Assembly: GCA_947561395.2 (NCBI GenBank)
Contig: OX387186.1
Coordinates: forward strand, 8,173,888-8,237,887
DNA from: Buxus sempervirens
Lineage: Eukaryota; Streptophyta; Magnoliopsida; Buxales; Buxaceae
Direction: 5' to 3'
DNA: 64,000 nucleotides
A program made the position numbers and the translations under genes. Positions 52,018-64,000 of the stretch are shown here, one piece after another. The notes beneath the pieces were generated by a model that did no database searches, was not told the origin of the DNA, and saw only the letters and a list, made by a program, of their open reading frames with translations. Within the stretch, counting starts at the first letter, position 1. Every line of letters begins with the position of its first letter.

Positions 52018-55000
52018 CTGCCAAAAATTATACTGCCAGTAAATCAGTGAAGAGAGAATTGTCACAGATGTTATAGCTTGAAACAATCAGTAACTGGAAA
52101 AATAGAGTTAGCACATTGGAATTAAGAACATACACAACAACATAAGAATATCACAATAAAAAATAAGAGGGAAGGCAGCGTACTTGGTTATTCTTTGCCA
52201 TTTTTGAATTTTCACATTTCTTGCATGATATGCCAGTAAATCATAAGTAACTATTAACTCATCCTGAGCAGAATACTTATTTCTTAATTAACACAAGCAT
52301 TTGTCTACGTTAGGCTGATGGTTTTTACTTTTTAATATCAGTATCAGCTGATACCTATTTGTATCGACAAGTATCAGTTTCAGTGGAGGCCAAGTAACAG
52401 AACACATGATTGACAATGTGGGGTATCAATTAATGTCTAGCATTGACAGAGATAGGACTCTAATGGAGGATTTCCCATACAAGTAAAGTTACTTATTTTT
52501 GGAAATTTCTTGAAAAATGATTATAGTCAACAGAAATATGAATTCTTTAACAGAATTAATGTATTTTTCAATTGATTTTTTAAATACATTGCTTTGCTAT
52601 TTTTCTCTTGCACTCTACATTTAGTATAATTTGTATTTTCACTATTTCCCCTGAAAATTCAATGCATTGTTAATCTGTTACGTGAACTTTCTAGATTTCT
52701 CTTGTTTGATTTCTGTAACAGATTAGTAATTTAATATTTTCATATTAAGTATCAACAAGAAATTCTTTATGATAATGTGTGGGATGCATTGTGGGACTTT
52801 GCACAGCTGTAGACACGCTATGGTCAAGCTATGAGAACCACCTCTGTGGATGTCCTATTGGGCTCCTCTGGAATGGTTAAATTAATCACTTTTTATTCTG
52901 GTGATACTGACACATAGCCCTGCAGCAGCATGCCATGAAATTTTTGAACTCCCCTTCCCAAAAGGAGTAAGGAAATTGAGAAGGAATACTTATTTCGGCC
53001 TTTTTCCCTCATTTTGCTGGCATACCGACAAAATGTTGGTAAAAAAAGAGTAACTTTGTACATGTCTAGCAGCATGTGCAGAATCTATTTAAAATTGCTT
53101 TTAAAAGGCTAATTTCACTCAAAACATTTTCATTTTCTCTGACATTTTGACAGTTCTACCTAATCTTGTCATTTTTTAGCAAAGAAGCCCCAAAATTGCA
53201 TCAAATCTCTTCGAAAACACTCATTTGTGATTGTTTTATCTATGTATCCAAATTATTTGGCTAAATTACTTGGCTATTAATTACTTATACAATCATTATT
53301 AATTTAAATAATGATAAAAGTATAAAATGTGGGGAAATTGCCAAACTTTCCCATATCAGGAAAATTTTGGGCATGCTAGTGAAATTTCACAAAATTTAGC
53401 AAGGTAACCCTAGAGAAATTTCGACTGGCATTAAATAGTAAATTTGGAGCAGAATACCCCACTGTCAAGTTGTAAATCTGAGACTTACAGTCTAAAAATA
53501 CTGGCACTGTAGTGCATTAAGATGATGTTGATGCCATGTACATGGATAAATTTTCACTTTTCCAATGTATCTTTTCCAACTACGTTTTTCATTTTTATGG
53601 TAATTATTAGATTTTTTAAGTCATTTGGCATTTTGTACCAGGTTTTAAATTTTTTTCCCACCTTTCTGATACTCATACCACAAGGAATGGTTGATACTTG
53701 TCCTTTTGTCATTTTTATCACTATCTTGCTAGGAACTGATTCAAAATGAGAGTCCGAGATTGAAAAACTAATAATTAAGCCTTAAAAATGGCTTGGGTAG
53801 AGCCTAGATTTGGGTTCCCATCTTAGTATCAGTAAATCAAGGAGACCTATTTTAATATAATTCGCAATTCACCTCAAGATGGACAGTTTCGTAAACCACA
53901 GAATCACAATAGAATTGTTGCAACACTTCATAGCTGTTCGGATAATGCTTATACGGAAGCAGAATTGTGAAGGTGTTACAGAATCAAATTGCAACTTCAA
54001 ACACTTCCTCAACATTTCAATAATGATACAGATTCAAAGAATATGTTCCCCTCAGCACATTATCTGAGGACGATAAACCAACTAAAATAAAAGTCATAAA
54101 AGTTGTTATACTATAGTAGAGAGCTCATAGATGAGATATTCCATTCAAAATATCTCAAGACTCATTACAGAAGAAAGTTCTTTGTGGCTTCCAAATATAA
54201 TTTTGTTTCCCCCGAACATTTCATGTTATTTTTTTATATTCCCTATGTTAGGGAACCAGCCTTATTTTTAATATTGGCTGCAGAATTATGAAGCCATTGA
54301 ATCAAGAGCTCAATGGATTCCTAAAATATGCCAGGCAGAAAATATATATTCTGTGATTCTATCTAATATAATGGAAAGAAGTAACCATAGATTAGATAAC
54401 GATTTCAAACCTAAGGAAAGATGTTTCCAACTAAGTCACACAATACAAAGGTAATCATCTCATTTCATGTACTGGCTTTGAAGGCCAAACTCTTGTCATT
54501 CAAGTTTCTGCACACATTCAAAAGCCAATAACATTTTCCTTTCTTTCTGCAAATACAGATCCAGGATCCTGCTTCAGCTGCCAGGTTATGGTCCTTTTTT
54601 GCAAAGGCTGGCAGTTTGTCTCATAATCGCAAACCTAATCATCTTGTATTACTGGTTGTGGTTGTGAAAGTGAGAATCCTATCACTACGGGCTCCCCACA
54701 CATTGAAAGGAAGAACACTTTTTGCCCATTTTTGCAAGGTGACTACCTTTAATTCAAGATATGACGCACTGAAAGTTACGAAAACAAGGAGTTAATCCTA
54801 GAAAACTAGAACCCACAAGCAAATAACCTTGAATGCACAAGGAAGATGATAGAGAAACTCTGTAGTTCTTAAAAAAAATAATGTCTAATTTTCGTGTACA
54901 ACCTTTACCCCTTATTTATAGACCTTTGAAGATCCCAAAATAAGATAGAAACCTAATAAAATTGGGACTCCTACTCATGGTAAACAACTTAGAGTTAAAA

Positions 55001-55119
55001 TCTAACTCTAAAACCTCTTAAAGACTCCTAATATAACTCAAATACCAAATACAAGAAAATAGGAATTCCACTTTTACTAAATAACTAACTAATCTAAACT
55101 TTGGGTCCCACACGTCCTA
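52018..55119. other. No gene recognised
   Basis: About 3.1 kb searched by eye on the minus strand for further Rab3GAP-like exons, and on the plus strand for anything coding. None was found. A GATAC/GTATC-rich patch occurs near 52340-52380 (TATCAGTATCAGCTGATACC). Confidence 0.4.
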
Positions 55120-55485
55120 CATCAAGATATGTATAAGGGAGCACTAGCTACGATGTAAGTGATAGGTAGCAAAACAAATGAATTTCAAGTAACGATATGT
55201 TCATATCATAGGTCAGCTATGAGTCTCCACCTTTTTATTTAAAGCTTTAGCTATGTACGAATTAATTGCTCATGTTCCATAGGAGGTGTCCTGTTGTATG
55301 CTATTTACAGATGATATAGTTTTAGGGAACTAAGGCAATGAAGGAATAAATTCAGAATTAAAGTTATTAAAGAATACCTTAGAATCAAAATGTTTTAAAA
55401 TAAGGCGAATTAATACCAAGTATATGGAGTGTAACAGAGGAATATAACAATAACAATGAAGAATCAAGAGACTCTAAAAAACAAA

Positions 55486-58400
55486 TGTAACACCTTAAAA
55501 ATTTTTAAAAGGGTAAAGTAGTAAATTAATAATAAGATAAATAATAATTAAAAGAGATAGGTTGGGTTAGCCTATTTCATTAAAATAAAAAGGGTTAACC
55601 TAACCCATATTCTCTACAAGTTGGGGGTAAATTAGTAATTAAGCTAGTTAGTGTCCTACTATAAATACTAACTCTAAACCAAAATTAAGACTTTTTATTC
55701 AAATTGCTAGAGTTGGACGTGTGGCTATTTGGGGAGAAAACCCTAAGGTGTGGCGATTTAGAGAAGAAGGTTTTGGCGATCAAAGCAAGAAGTGTTCAAA
55801 GGATTATAGCGAATCAAGGTAGGTTGATCTATAGTTTTTCTCCCAATAAGGATTTCAGGTTACTAGAATGCATCTATGTTTTTTATTTTTTTTTTATTTT
55901 TTTATTGCATGGGAATATGAATATGAAAATCTGTTTGTTCTTGATTTAAAATTTTGTTGTTTAGTTGTTGGATTATTCTACGATTTGCTGAAAAAGATGT
56001 TCTTGTTGCCTTTTAATTCACTTTTGAAACTGTTAATTATGATTCTTGAAACTGTTTAAAATATTTAATCTTTAATGCTCCAAATCAGTAGCAATCAGCC
56101 ATGGGTACCATAGGATAGATCTGGTCATGATGTGAGCCATAGGCATATGCTGTTAAAGAGAAAGGGGGGTGAAAAAAAAAAAGAAAAAAAGAAACAGAAA
56201 GAGGGTTTGTTCGTAGGCGACAAAGAAAGAAAGTAAAAATAAAAGGGTTTTAGAGATGGAAACAAATGGAGAGACAATTGTTGGAACTTTTCCTAGAGAG
56301 GGAAGAAGGTTCAGGATTTTACGCTTTCGGAATAGAGAAAATAAAGAAGACAGCCATAAGAGAGGTCGTTGGGTATTGGATTCTGTTATAAGAGAAAACA
56401 GAAAAAAATAATAAAAATAAAGAGAAAGAGAAGAAAGTGGGTGCAAGAGCGTGCGTAAGAGAGAGGAAGAGAGTATGTGTGAGAGAGAGAGAGAGAGAGA
56501 GAGGAAAGAGAGGAAAGAGAGTGTTCATGGAAGAGAGAGAAAAGAGTGGTTGTGTGATCTTGTTTGTGCAGAGACCAATTAATGTAAATTTGAAACAATT
56601 CAAGGTTGGCTTGAAATTTTTATAGGTTAAGCTAAAAAGAAGTTTAAATTACATTATTGCCATGTTTCTAAACTCTTTGAAATTACAGATTTTATGGGTT
56701 AAAATGCAAAAACAGAAAGTTCTTATACTTTTCAATGTTATATTTAAACTTTAGTTATTGTTATTGTTTTTATGTCTATTACCTAATTAGTTTTTGAAAC
56801 AAGATAATTTATTTGGGTATAGTATTATGTATATGCATAAATTATTTATATAAGAAACTTGACTCTATAATAATACAAAATGTTTACTTTACATCTTAAA
56901 TAAATAAATAAAATATTGATAATATTAATAAAACACATTTTAAATGTCTAATAATTTAGGAAGAATTTCTAGTCACTTTTATTGTTAAATAAATGATCTC
57001 TTATAATAAATTAAATTAATTATAGGAAAGAAAAATAAATAAAATAATATTAATTATTGCTATTATAGAAATATATTTGATGCTTTTTGACTATTCTTAG
57101 GCTTGACAAAATTATTATAATTCATGATTTATTGACTATGTTTTAATTCTTTAAATTGTTATATTGTTGGATTGAGAATTAATTATGTGTATGGTGTTGA
57201 TGAAAACCATGTGTGACTTAGGATTAGATTCGCATATGTGTTGTGATGTACCCCATGCATTGCCAGTGCATATTTGACACTGTTTTGGAACAGGTGAGGT
57301 GTGAGGGTCAACCAAAATCTTTGTTCGTAACCTTACATTTGTAGTGAGGACTTTTCCGAAAGTCCAATATCAAGCTTGTAAGTTGGGATTACCAATGTGA
57401 TGTAAGACCTTGAGGGAAAATTTCCGGAAGGCATTATAGGATTGAAACCGTGTTATTATTTAGAGCCGGACTTCACAAAGATGTTGTGGGCATTTTGGGA
57501 ATTATTCTCCTTTTCACAAATAGTGGCTTGGCATAGTGCTCCGATCGGTTGAAAGCCCATACAACTACGATGTACACGTAGAATGCTTCAGATTGCCAAA
57601 AATGAAGTGTTTGTAGTTGGAATGTGTGTCAGTTCGGAGGTATCTAAACAATTTCACAATGCATTACATAGCAATTATAAGGGAGCAGAGGGAAGTTCCT
57701 TATAAATTGCAACTCTAAGGTAATTCATGAGGTGAAGATGAATATCTCTAGAGGTTACACACACTTTCACTGCATTCATTGCATGCTTGGTTGAGCATGA
57801 CTTTGCGTATTTTGAGTGTTTCTTTCATGTAGAGTTTTCCTAAGAAAATCATGCATCTTAGACCACATATAGAGATATCAGGGGTCCATATCACATGTAT
57901 TTTATTACTTTTTTAATTCTTTGTTCATCATGCTATATTTATTATTATTGTTCTATGGGTGTAATTCTATAAGTTGAAGTTCTTTTTGGGACTTGAACTG
58001 TAGGATGATATCTACTGGGCAATTTTGCTCACTCCCTACCATTTTACAGGTGTGTATGATGCAGCTTATGAGCAAGATGTGTAGGATGTGGACATGATTC
58101 GGCGTACTTGGACGTCGACGTAGTCTACTTAGAGTAGTCTTTTATTTAGGGATTTACTTGATGTTTTAATTCAGTAGTGTAGGGATTACTTTTGTCATTA
58201 CCTTATTATTGAATAAGTTATTTTACATGCGTACTCTAATATTGATTTAATTAATACACATGAATTTTTAGTTGTCTTATATGTGCAAGATCTTGGTATT
58301 TAATTTTTATTTTTCATTTGAAATTTTATTTATACGGATGTTTTATACATCAAGCACTAAAGTGTGGGTTACTGCTTTGGTCTTCACGTTGGGGTGTGTG

Positions 58401-58504
58401 GAAACTGCAGTTACGTCCTAGATCCCTAGTACCCCATTACCCTTAATATTTATTGATTATTATAATTATAGGGATATTATATGTATAGATTTCGGGGCGT
58501 GACA
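55486..58504 (+). mobile_element. Solo LTR, 3019 bp, Tekay/Del-like
   Basis: It begins TGTAACACCTTAAAAA and ends TTTCGGGGCGTGACA, the usual ends of chromovirus Tekay/Del LTRs. It is flanked by ACAAA on both sides (55481-55485 and 58505-58509). No primer site or pol follows, so it is a solo LTR left by LTR-LTR recombination. A TATA box (CTATAAATA, 55659-55667) lies in the U3 part. A short (GA)n and a 69-codon purine-rich ORF around 56437 are incidental. Confidence 0.92.
55659..55667 (+). promoter_or_regulatory. TATA box of the solo LTR
   Basis: CTATAAATA lies about 170 bp into the LTR, where a plant LTR promoter could be expected. Activity is unknown. Confidence 0.5.
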
Positions 58505-59289
58505 ACAAATAATTTTGTTATCTTGGGATCAATTAATCATAAGGAAAGGGACTTTAATGAGGATGTTGCACACAAAATTATAGTTAGGTGACTTGAGTAG
58601 AAAGGCACTTTGGACCGTTATTTGATCAACATGTTCCGCTCAGGAAATTTTATTAGAATAGTAATAGTAATTTGACTTATTAGGATATATCCATTAGAGT
58701 GTTGAGCAACAAAAAGTAATAAGTAAATTGGATGAGCCTTGCTAAGATATAAATTTTCCAATGAATGCGTGTGAGGACTAAAAAAGATAAGATAAAGATC
58801 TTGCCCGAATAGATGATAAGATAAAGGAAAGTACGTTAAGATTGTTTAGGCCTATATAGAGAAGACCTAAAGAAGTAGCTATTAGGCATCTTGAAAGATC
58901 TTAATAGGATAAGGAGAAGACCAAAAAGAACCTGGACGAAATTAGAAAGAAACTGGATCATCATAATCTAACTAAGACATGGCTTTTGTTTGACAGATTA
59001 TAATGGAAGAATAGCATTCGTGTTGCCAACCTCAACTAATTGAGATAAGGCATTTGTTTGGTTTCTTCATCTTTTTATTTTATTAACTTCCTTTTCGTAT
59101 CTCAAAAGTTTCTCATTGTAATCTCACATCATGAGGCAGATTATTTCTTTCAGACAATAGAGAGCTACATTGTAATTTCCAATGTATATTTAAGTTTAGA
59201 TGGACATATGTGTTGAAGATGAATACGTTATGCATATAAGGGATACACAATAACATCACTTAGGGTTTCAGTTATATTAGTCTTTCTGG

Positions 59290-59690
59290 ACATATGTGTC
59301 GGAAGTGCTCGTGCTCGTCGGAAGTGGTGTAGTGCTCGTCGGAAGTGTTCGAAGGTTGTAGTGTTTCGACGGAAGGTTGTAGTGCTCGTCGGAAGTGGTG
59401 TAGTGCTCGGCGGAAGTGCTCGTGCTCGTCGGAAGTGGTGTAGTGCTCGTCGGAAGTGTTCGAAGGTTGTAGTGTTTCGCCGGAAGGTTGTAGTGCTCGT
59501 CGGGAGTGTTGAAAGGTCGTCGGATTTAGCAGAGGAGAGGTTTTGCGAAGTAGTTGTTGTGTCCGGAAGTAGCAATCGCGTTCGGAAGGTCGTCGGTTGG
59601 TCGCTGGAAGTAGCGGTAGTGTTCGTAGCTGAAGTCGTGCCCGTAGCTCTCACCTGAAGAAAGTCAGTTCGTAGTTGCAGTCGAACTCAT
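59290..59690 (+). repeat. Repeat-rich GC-richer leader before LINE ORF1
   Basis: About 59290-59520 is a degenerate array of GTGCTCGTCGGAAGTGGTGT, AGTGTTCGAAGGTTGTAGTG and TTTCG(A/C)CGGAAGGTTGT units. A composite of roughly 110 bp repeats twice (compare 59310-59395 with 59420-59510). Composition changes sharply from AT-rich to GC-richer here and stays so through ORF1. The array ends about 170 bp before the ORF1 start codon, so it may be the LINE's 5' UTR. Confidence 0.8.
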
Positions 59691-62147
59691 GGCAACAGTG
59701 CCTCAACACACGCGTCTCAGGGTTAATGGCCCGAACCAAAATAGTCGGATCTGGGGGAGAGATGGTGGCGTAGCGCCTGTTGGACCTCCACCGGTGAGAG
59801 AACGCCGGGTTGTCGTCCACCGTAAAACTTTTTTCTTCGAAGGGTACGTGAATGGAAACTGCTGTTCTCTACGCATAACTGAAAAACACGGAAGTTTCTC
59901 AAATTGGATTATTTTAGAAGATGAGGAATGGAGATGGTTGTCCTCTAGTCTCCAAGCTAGTCGGTCAGATTCATCTGATTATGAGGTGGTCGGGGTGATT
60001 AGATCGAGGATGAGGAAACTAGTCTTGGAGAGAAAGAGAAATTGGAGAGGGATTTATCTCCAGCTCTCTTCTTTTGGAAAGCAGAGATATTGGTCTTTGG
60101 TGTTTCCCATAGATACTCACAACCAAAGCTGGCGCTACATGCAAGATGCTATCCTGGAAGTGACGGCCAGACAGGTCGAGGATATCACGAGAGTCGGTAT
60201 TTCAAACCCCGAAATTGGAGCATCCATCCCTGCGGGTGGAGAAATCAGGAACGCACAGGAGGGGTTGCTAAAATTAGTGAAAGACAATGTGGTCTGTGGC
60301 AATCTGCAAAATTGGGGTTGGGTTCCTGTGATCGGAGTGTGTCCTTCGGATGATAGATGGGGTGTAGCGGTATCATGTCATCAACCTTTCCAAACAGTTG
60401 AGTGGAGGAGGGTGCTCGAAAGGATCCGGAGTTCGATCGATCCAAATTGTTCACTATATGCCCTTTCAGCGAGGAAGGCGGTGTTATTCGCAAACTCTCA
60501 AGAGGAAGTTGGGTGTTTGCTCAACAAAAAGATGTTGCAATTCGGGAGACGAGCTACAGTATCTTTCTCTCGGTACATGCTTCATGGTGGATCAAATATT
60601 GGTCCTGTAGCTCCGGGGGGCTCCTGGGTATCCACCGAAGGAATCCCGATTCATTTAATAGCGGCGAGCTCGTTAAAAATAATCGGAGCAGCATGTGGAG
60701 GTTTGCTGAAGTTAGGGGGTATCGAGATGCTGCAAAACGGATTAACCAAGGCAGTTATGAAAGTCGGGGAATGCTTCGCAAGACGTGTTCCAAGATCTAT
60801 CTGCATTTGGGATGGCTCCGACTACTTTGAAACAATGGTTCATTTGGGACCTGAAGTCCAGGAAGCAGGTTGCAGGAGATGGGCCTGCCTGCTAAGGGAA
60901 GAAGACAATGCTGAGGTGGAGGTCAGAGTTGTTCGCGGTAGTCCTAATCATCAGAGAGGGCGTCAGAGCCTGGAAGAGTTGGTGAGCAGAGATGTCCCAT
61001 CTGCTGGAGTCGTTGGAATTCAAATTCCTAACCATGGCAGTCAATCCAACCTTCCTGGTCCCAGGGTCTGGAGGCCCGTGGGCCATATTCAAGGAGAAAG
61101 GATTCATTCTAATAATAGTGGGGAGGATCAGATTAATGGGTTGGGCTCGTCATTTCCTCACCTTGCTGGGCAGATGAGATCTGATTGCATTGAAAGGGCC
61201 CATGGTCCTCAGCTTTGTCCTTCGAAAGTGGCCAGGGAAGAGGAGAATGTTGGGTGTCACTCCAACCAGGTAGAAAACCGTGTGCCAGTGTTGTCATCGA
61301 TGTTGAAGGGGATAGTTCATCGCCTCTTTCACTTCCTGTGACGACATCGGATGGTGTGACGATTGATGCTGGTGGGTTCCCGGAGGTGGTTAGAGAAGGT
61401 GCTTCAGTCATCGATAGTTACGGTGAGAAGACCTGTCCAAGGGAGAGGCTAGATGAAGAACGAAGTGGTACAGTCAGTCAGGATGGAGAAAAGGGGTCGT
61501 CACATATCAGGGAAGTCATAAATGGTGTTTCTCAAACAGCTGTAGTGAGAGTAAAGTCCATGATTTTTCAAACAGCAGGTGAGGAAGATGAAGAATTAAA
61601 TATGCTGAACCAAGATGGTTATGAGGATCCTATCGAGGAGCCTGAATTCTGCCCTGTCTTCCAACCTTCTTCTCCCAGTATAGGGGAAGAGAGCGGGGCG
61701 ATCTTCCCCTGGGCTGATCCTAGCCTTCATGTAAGGGAAGGTTTCTGGTCGCCTACAGCTGAGTTGGTAGAGGATTCTGATTTCCCTCCGGTCATAATCC
61801 CCAGGGAATCAAGTGTCTTTCAACCTGTTGATGAAGTACACCAGGTTGTTAATGAGGTGGCTGAGATGGATGAAGAAAGCAGTGAGGAGATCTCAGATGA
61901 TATATTAGAGAAAATTCTGTTAATGAGCAAGATTTTGGGAGTCTCATTCGAGGGATTCGAGCTGGAGGCCATGGCCTTATTCACGGCCATTGAAGCCCAG
62001 CATGCTAAAGAAAAGGAATCAAATAAGAAAACGGAAAGGGAATTGCAGAAACTTGAGTGGTCAATAAGTGAAGTTCCGCATTCCTCTGAGAGGTCTAGCA
62101 GTGGGAAAGGGAAGGGAAGGGACCTTATAGTTTCTCATGAAGATTAA
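59689..62147 (+). pseudogene. LINE ORF1 (nucleic-acid-binding type), frameshifted
   Basis: From ATG 59689 a 550-codon frame runs to 61341. The true continuation switches to the next frame near 61260-61290 and ends at 62147. The N-terminal part has KTFFFEGYVNGNCCSLRITE and WIILEDEEWRWL, which look like the compact beta-strand nucleic-acid-binding domain of plant L1 ORF1 proteins (inference). The C-terminal part is acidic and ends with SFEGFELEAMALFTAIEAQ and a basic, serine-rich tail, typical of the segment just before ORF2 in plant LINEs. ORF1 proteins coat the LINE RNA. One frameshift makes this copy doubtful as a functional protein. Confidence 0.75.
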
Positions 62148-64000
62148 CATCATATCATGGAATGTAAGAGGCCTGAATGCAGGTGAGAAAAGAGATGCAG
62201 TGAAAGCCATGCTTCGTATATGGAGTCCGGACATTATAATTCTACAGGAATCGAAACTGGACATTGTAAACAGAGGAATACTAAGGGATATCTGGGACTA
62301 CAGGAAGGCTAAATGGTTGGCTTTACCAGCTAGGGGAAGTGCAGGTGGTATCATAATGGCGTGGAGAGGAGACTACAATAAGATGAGTAAATCATGGATA
62401 AAAGAGTATTCTGTTTCAGCATTAATACGGGACACCAGATTTGCTGAGGAATTCCTCCTAAGTGGGGTGTATGGCCCTAATGAAGATTCCTTATCTCCTA
62501 GAGTTTGGTTGGAATTGGAGGAAACAAGGCAAGGCTTGCAGGTACCTTGGTGTATTGGGGGAGATTTTAATGAGATCCGCTTCCCTTCCGAGAGATTGGG
62601 TTGCATTCACTCTTCAGCTTCAATGCATAAATTTTCTGAATTTATAGATAATTTCTCATTACTGGACATCCCAATAAGATGAGCAAAATACACATGGTCA
62701 AACAATCAATCAGTGGCCTCTTTCTCCAAGCTGGACAGATTCCTGGTTTCGACTCAATGGGAGGCTTGTTTTCCTAGTATGTTGGTGGAAGCTCTTCCAA
62801 GGCCAGTTTCTGATCATATACCTTTAAGGCTTACATGTGAAAATGAAATTAAAAGACCAGCTCCATTCCGTTTCGAGAACATGTGGTTAGAGGATCCAAC
62901 CTTTGCTAAGAGAGTGGAAACATGGTGGGGAAATTTTTAGGTCAATGGCAGGCCCAGCTATGTCTTAAGTCAAAAGTTAAAGTTGCTCAAAGGAGAATTG
63001 AAAAAATGGAATAGGGAAGAGTTTGGAAGGGTGGAGGAAAATATGGCAAAGACTTTGAATCAAATAAAGGGGTTGGATGACAAAGCAGAGAAAGAGCAAT
63101 TAAATACCAAGGATTGGTTGGCAAGGGAGAAACTAAAAGGTGAATTTAGGAGGTGGGCAAAACTTCAAGAGACATGTTGGCGTCAGAAATCAAGAGCTTT
63201 ATGGCTGAAGGATGGTGATAAGAATACGAGATTTTTTCATAGTATGGCAAATATGAGAAGTCGGATTAACTCAATAAATAAAGTGGACATTGATGGGCAG
63301 CTGTTTGAGGGAGAGGATATGATGAGAGAAAAGATATCTAAATACTTTTCTGATCTGTATGAGGAGAAACAAAGTTTCAGACCAACAGTGGACGGACTGG
63401 AGTTTAACACATTATCGTCAGAGGATAGGGAAGGATTAGAGAGGCCCTTTTTGGAGGTGGAAGTAAAAGGGGTGATTGACCAACTAAACGGAGAGAAAGC
63501 TCCAGGGCCAGACAGTTTTACTTTGAAATTCTTCAAAGTATGCTGGAACACGTTGAAGAAGGATCTTATGGCAACTATCGAAGATTTTCACACAAATGGG
63601 AGTTTTGAAAGAAGCATCAATGCCACATTCCTAGTACTGATCCCAAAGAAGGATAATACGTGCAAATTAAACGAATTCAGGCCGATCAGCCTAGTGGGAA
63701 GTGTGTATAAAATCCTAGCGAAATTATTGTCTAATAGGCTAAAGGTAGTGCTCCAAGGCCTAATATCCCAAACCCAAGGAGCTTTCATTGGAGGTAGACA
63801 GCTTCAGGATTCTGTCCTTATCGCTAGTGAGTGTTTGGACTCATGTTATCGGGAACAAAAGAGCATAATCATGTGTAAATTAGATCTCCAAAAGGCATAT
63901 GATTATGTAAACTGGAACTTCTTGTTTTATATGCTCAAAAGGATGGGTTTTGGTGAGAAGTGGAGGAGCTGGATATTATTTTGCATATCAAGTGTGAGAA
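62137..64000 (+). pseudogene. L1-like LINE ORF2 (endonuclease and RT), with stops, cut by window end
   Basis: It starts MKINIISWNVRGLN at 62137, overlapping the ORF1 stop by 11 bp. The endonuclease shows SWNVRGLN, IILQESK, GVYGPN, GGDFNEIR and PVSDHIPL (APE-type catalytic set). The linker includes ALWLKDGDKNTRFFH. The RT begins LNGEKAPGPD, then FRPISLVGSVYKILAKLLSN, QGAFIGGRQLQDS and MCKLDLQKAYDYVNW, which holds the first catalytic aspartate. The YADD box lies beyond the window. In-frame stops at 62680-62682 (TGA) and 62938-62940 (TAG) both fall where tryptophan is expected. The enzyme normally nicks the target and copies LINE RNA into DNA; this copy is inactive as it stands. Confidence 0.9.

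Larger units (their letters stand above)
55120..59056 (+). pseudogene. RTE-like LINE RT relic, split by a solo LTR
   Basis: Left part 55120-55485 translates as IKDMYKGALA, ...SKTNEFQVTI, YELIAHVP, then VSCCMLFTDDIVL (RT active site, FTDD in place of FADD) and NTKYMECNRG. The right part, 58505-59056, continues FVILGSINHKERDFNEDVAH, ... PKRTW-like segments, ... DMAFV and a final CCQPQLIEIRHLF. The order matches plant RTE-type LINEs. Numerous stops show it was dead long ago. The 3019-bp LTR lies exactly between, with its target duplication, so the LINE predates the LTR element. Confidence 0.78.
59290..64000 (+). mobile_element. L1-like LINE, 5' part, continues past the window
   Basis: The repeat-rich leader, ORF1 and ORF2 follow without interruption and form one element. 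It is not 5'-truncated in an obvious way, since both the start of ORF1 and a leader are present, which is unusual for genomic LINE copies. The 3' end, poly(A) and target duplication are outside the window. Confidence 0.82.

Noticed and set aside
56153-56625. ORFs of 60-97 codons on both strands at 56153-56625
   Set aside because: They come from purine/pyrimidine-rich low-complexity DNA inside the solo LTR and show no domain.
59228-59653. Minus-strand ORF of 141 codons rich in Thr, Arg and Phe
   Set aside because: It is the translation of the repeat array on the antisense strand and is low-complexity.

Overview
The window is plant nuclear DNA. It has AT-rich intergenic space, genes with short GT-AG introns, several classes of plant LTR retrotransposon, LINEs, many small inverted-repeat elements, and a fragment of plastid rpl2. 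The host genes (PYL abscisic acid receptor, PNGase A-like amidase, DUF688 protein, GARP transcription factor) are angiosperm families. I cannot fix the species from sequence alone.

Layout. 1-3775: 3' part of a broken Ty3/gypsy element with its 3' LTR. 3776-9960: no recognised gene beyond a possible orphan first exon at 5308-5338; it holds two inverted copies of one AT-rich repeat, a hairpin, a Cassandra-type LTR carrying 5S rRNA-like sequence, and a small PBS-bearing retroelement remnant. 9961-14455: a minus-strand chromovirus (Tekay/Del-like) 3' end and long LTR, split by an LTR fragment of the same family as the first element. 14456-17456: three inverted-repeat elements. 17827-18414: intronless PYL receptor. 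20490-22235: PNGase A-like gene (minus), with three imperfect repeats just upstream. 22691-28940: tandem repeats, a SINE-like piece, a LINE fragment and a cluster of foldback elements, including a 1.6-kb one with an almost pure A/T core. 29884-33418: DUF688 gene, with a perfect 80-bp inverted repeat at the end of its inferred leader intron. 34622-35283: RTE-like LINE fragment. 36118-37660: foldback elements and the plastid rpl2 fragment. 37931-38498: small two-exon coiled-coil gene. 39332-40676: a foldback element and a TRIM. 42042-44128: six-exon GARP/G2-like transcription factor with EAR-type motifs (minus). 50639-52017: three terminal exons of a Rab3GAP regulatory-subunit-like gene with a frameshift (minus). 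55120-59056: LINE relic split by a 3019-bp solo LTR with a 5-bp target duplication. 59290-64000: repeat-rich leader, ORF1 and the first part of ORF2 of an L1-like LINE running off the window.

The host genes look independent; plants do not use operons, and I see no shared pathway beyond PYL being a hormone receptor. Most of the window is a layered record of transposition. I found no convincing previously undescribed multi-gene system. The strongest leads are the perfect inverted repeat at the DUF688 gene, the nested insertions, the repeat-rich LINE leader and the organelle-derived rpl2 piece. All homology calls rest on recognising motifs by eye; no database search was run.
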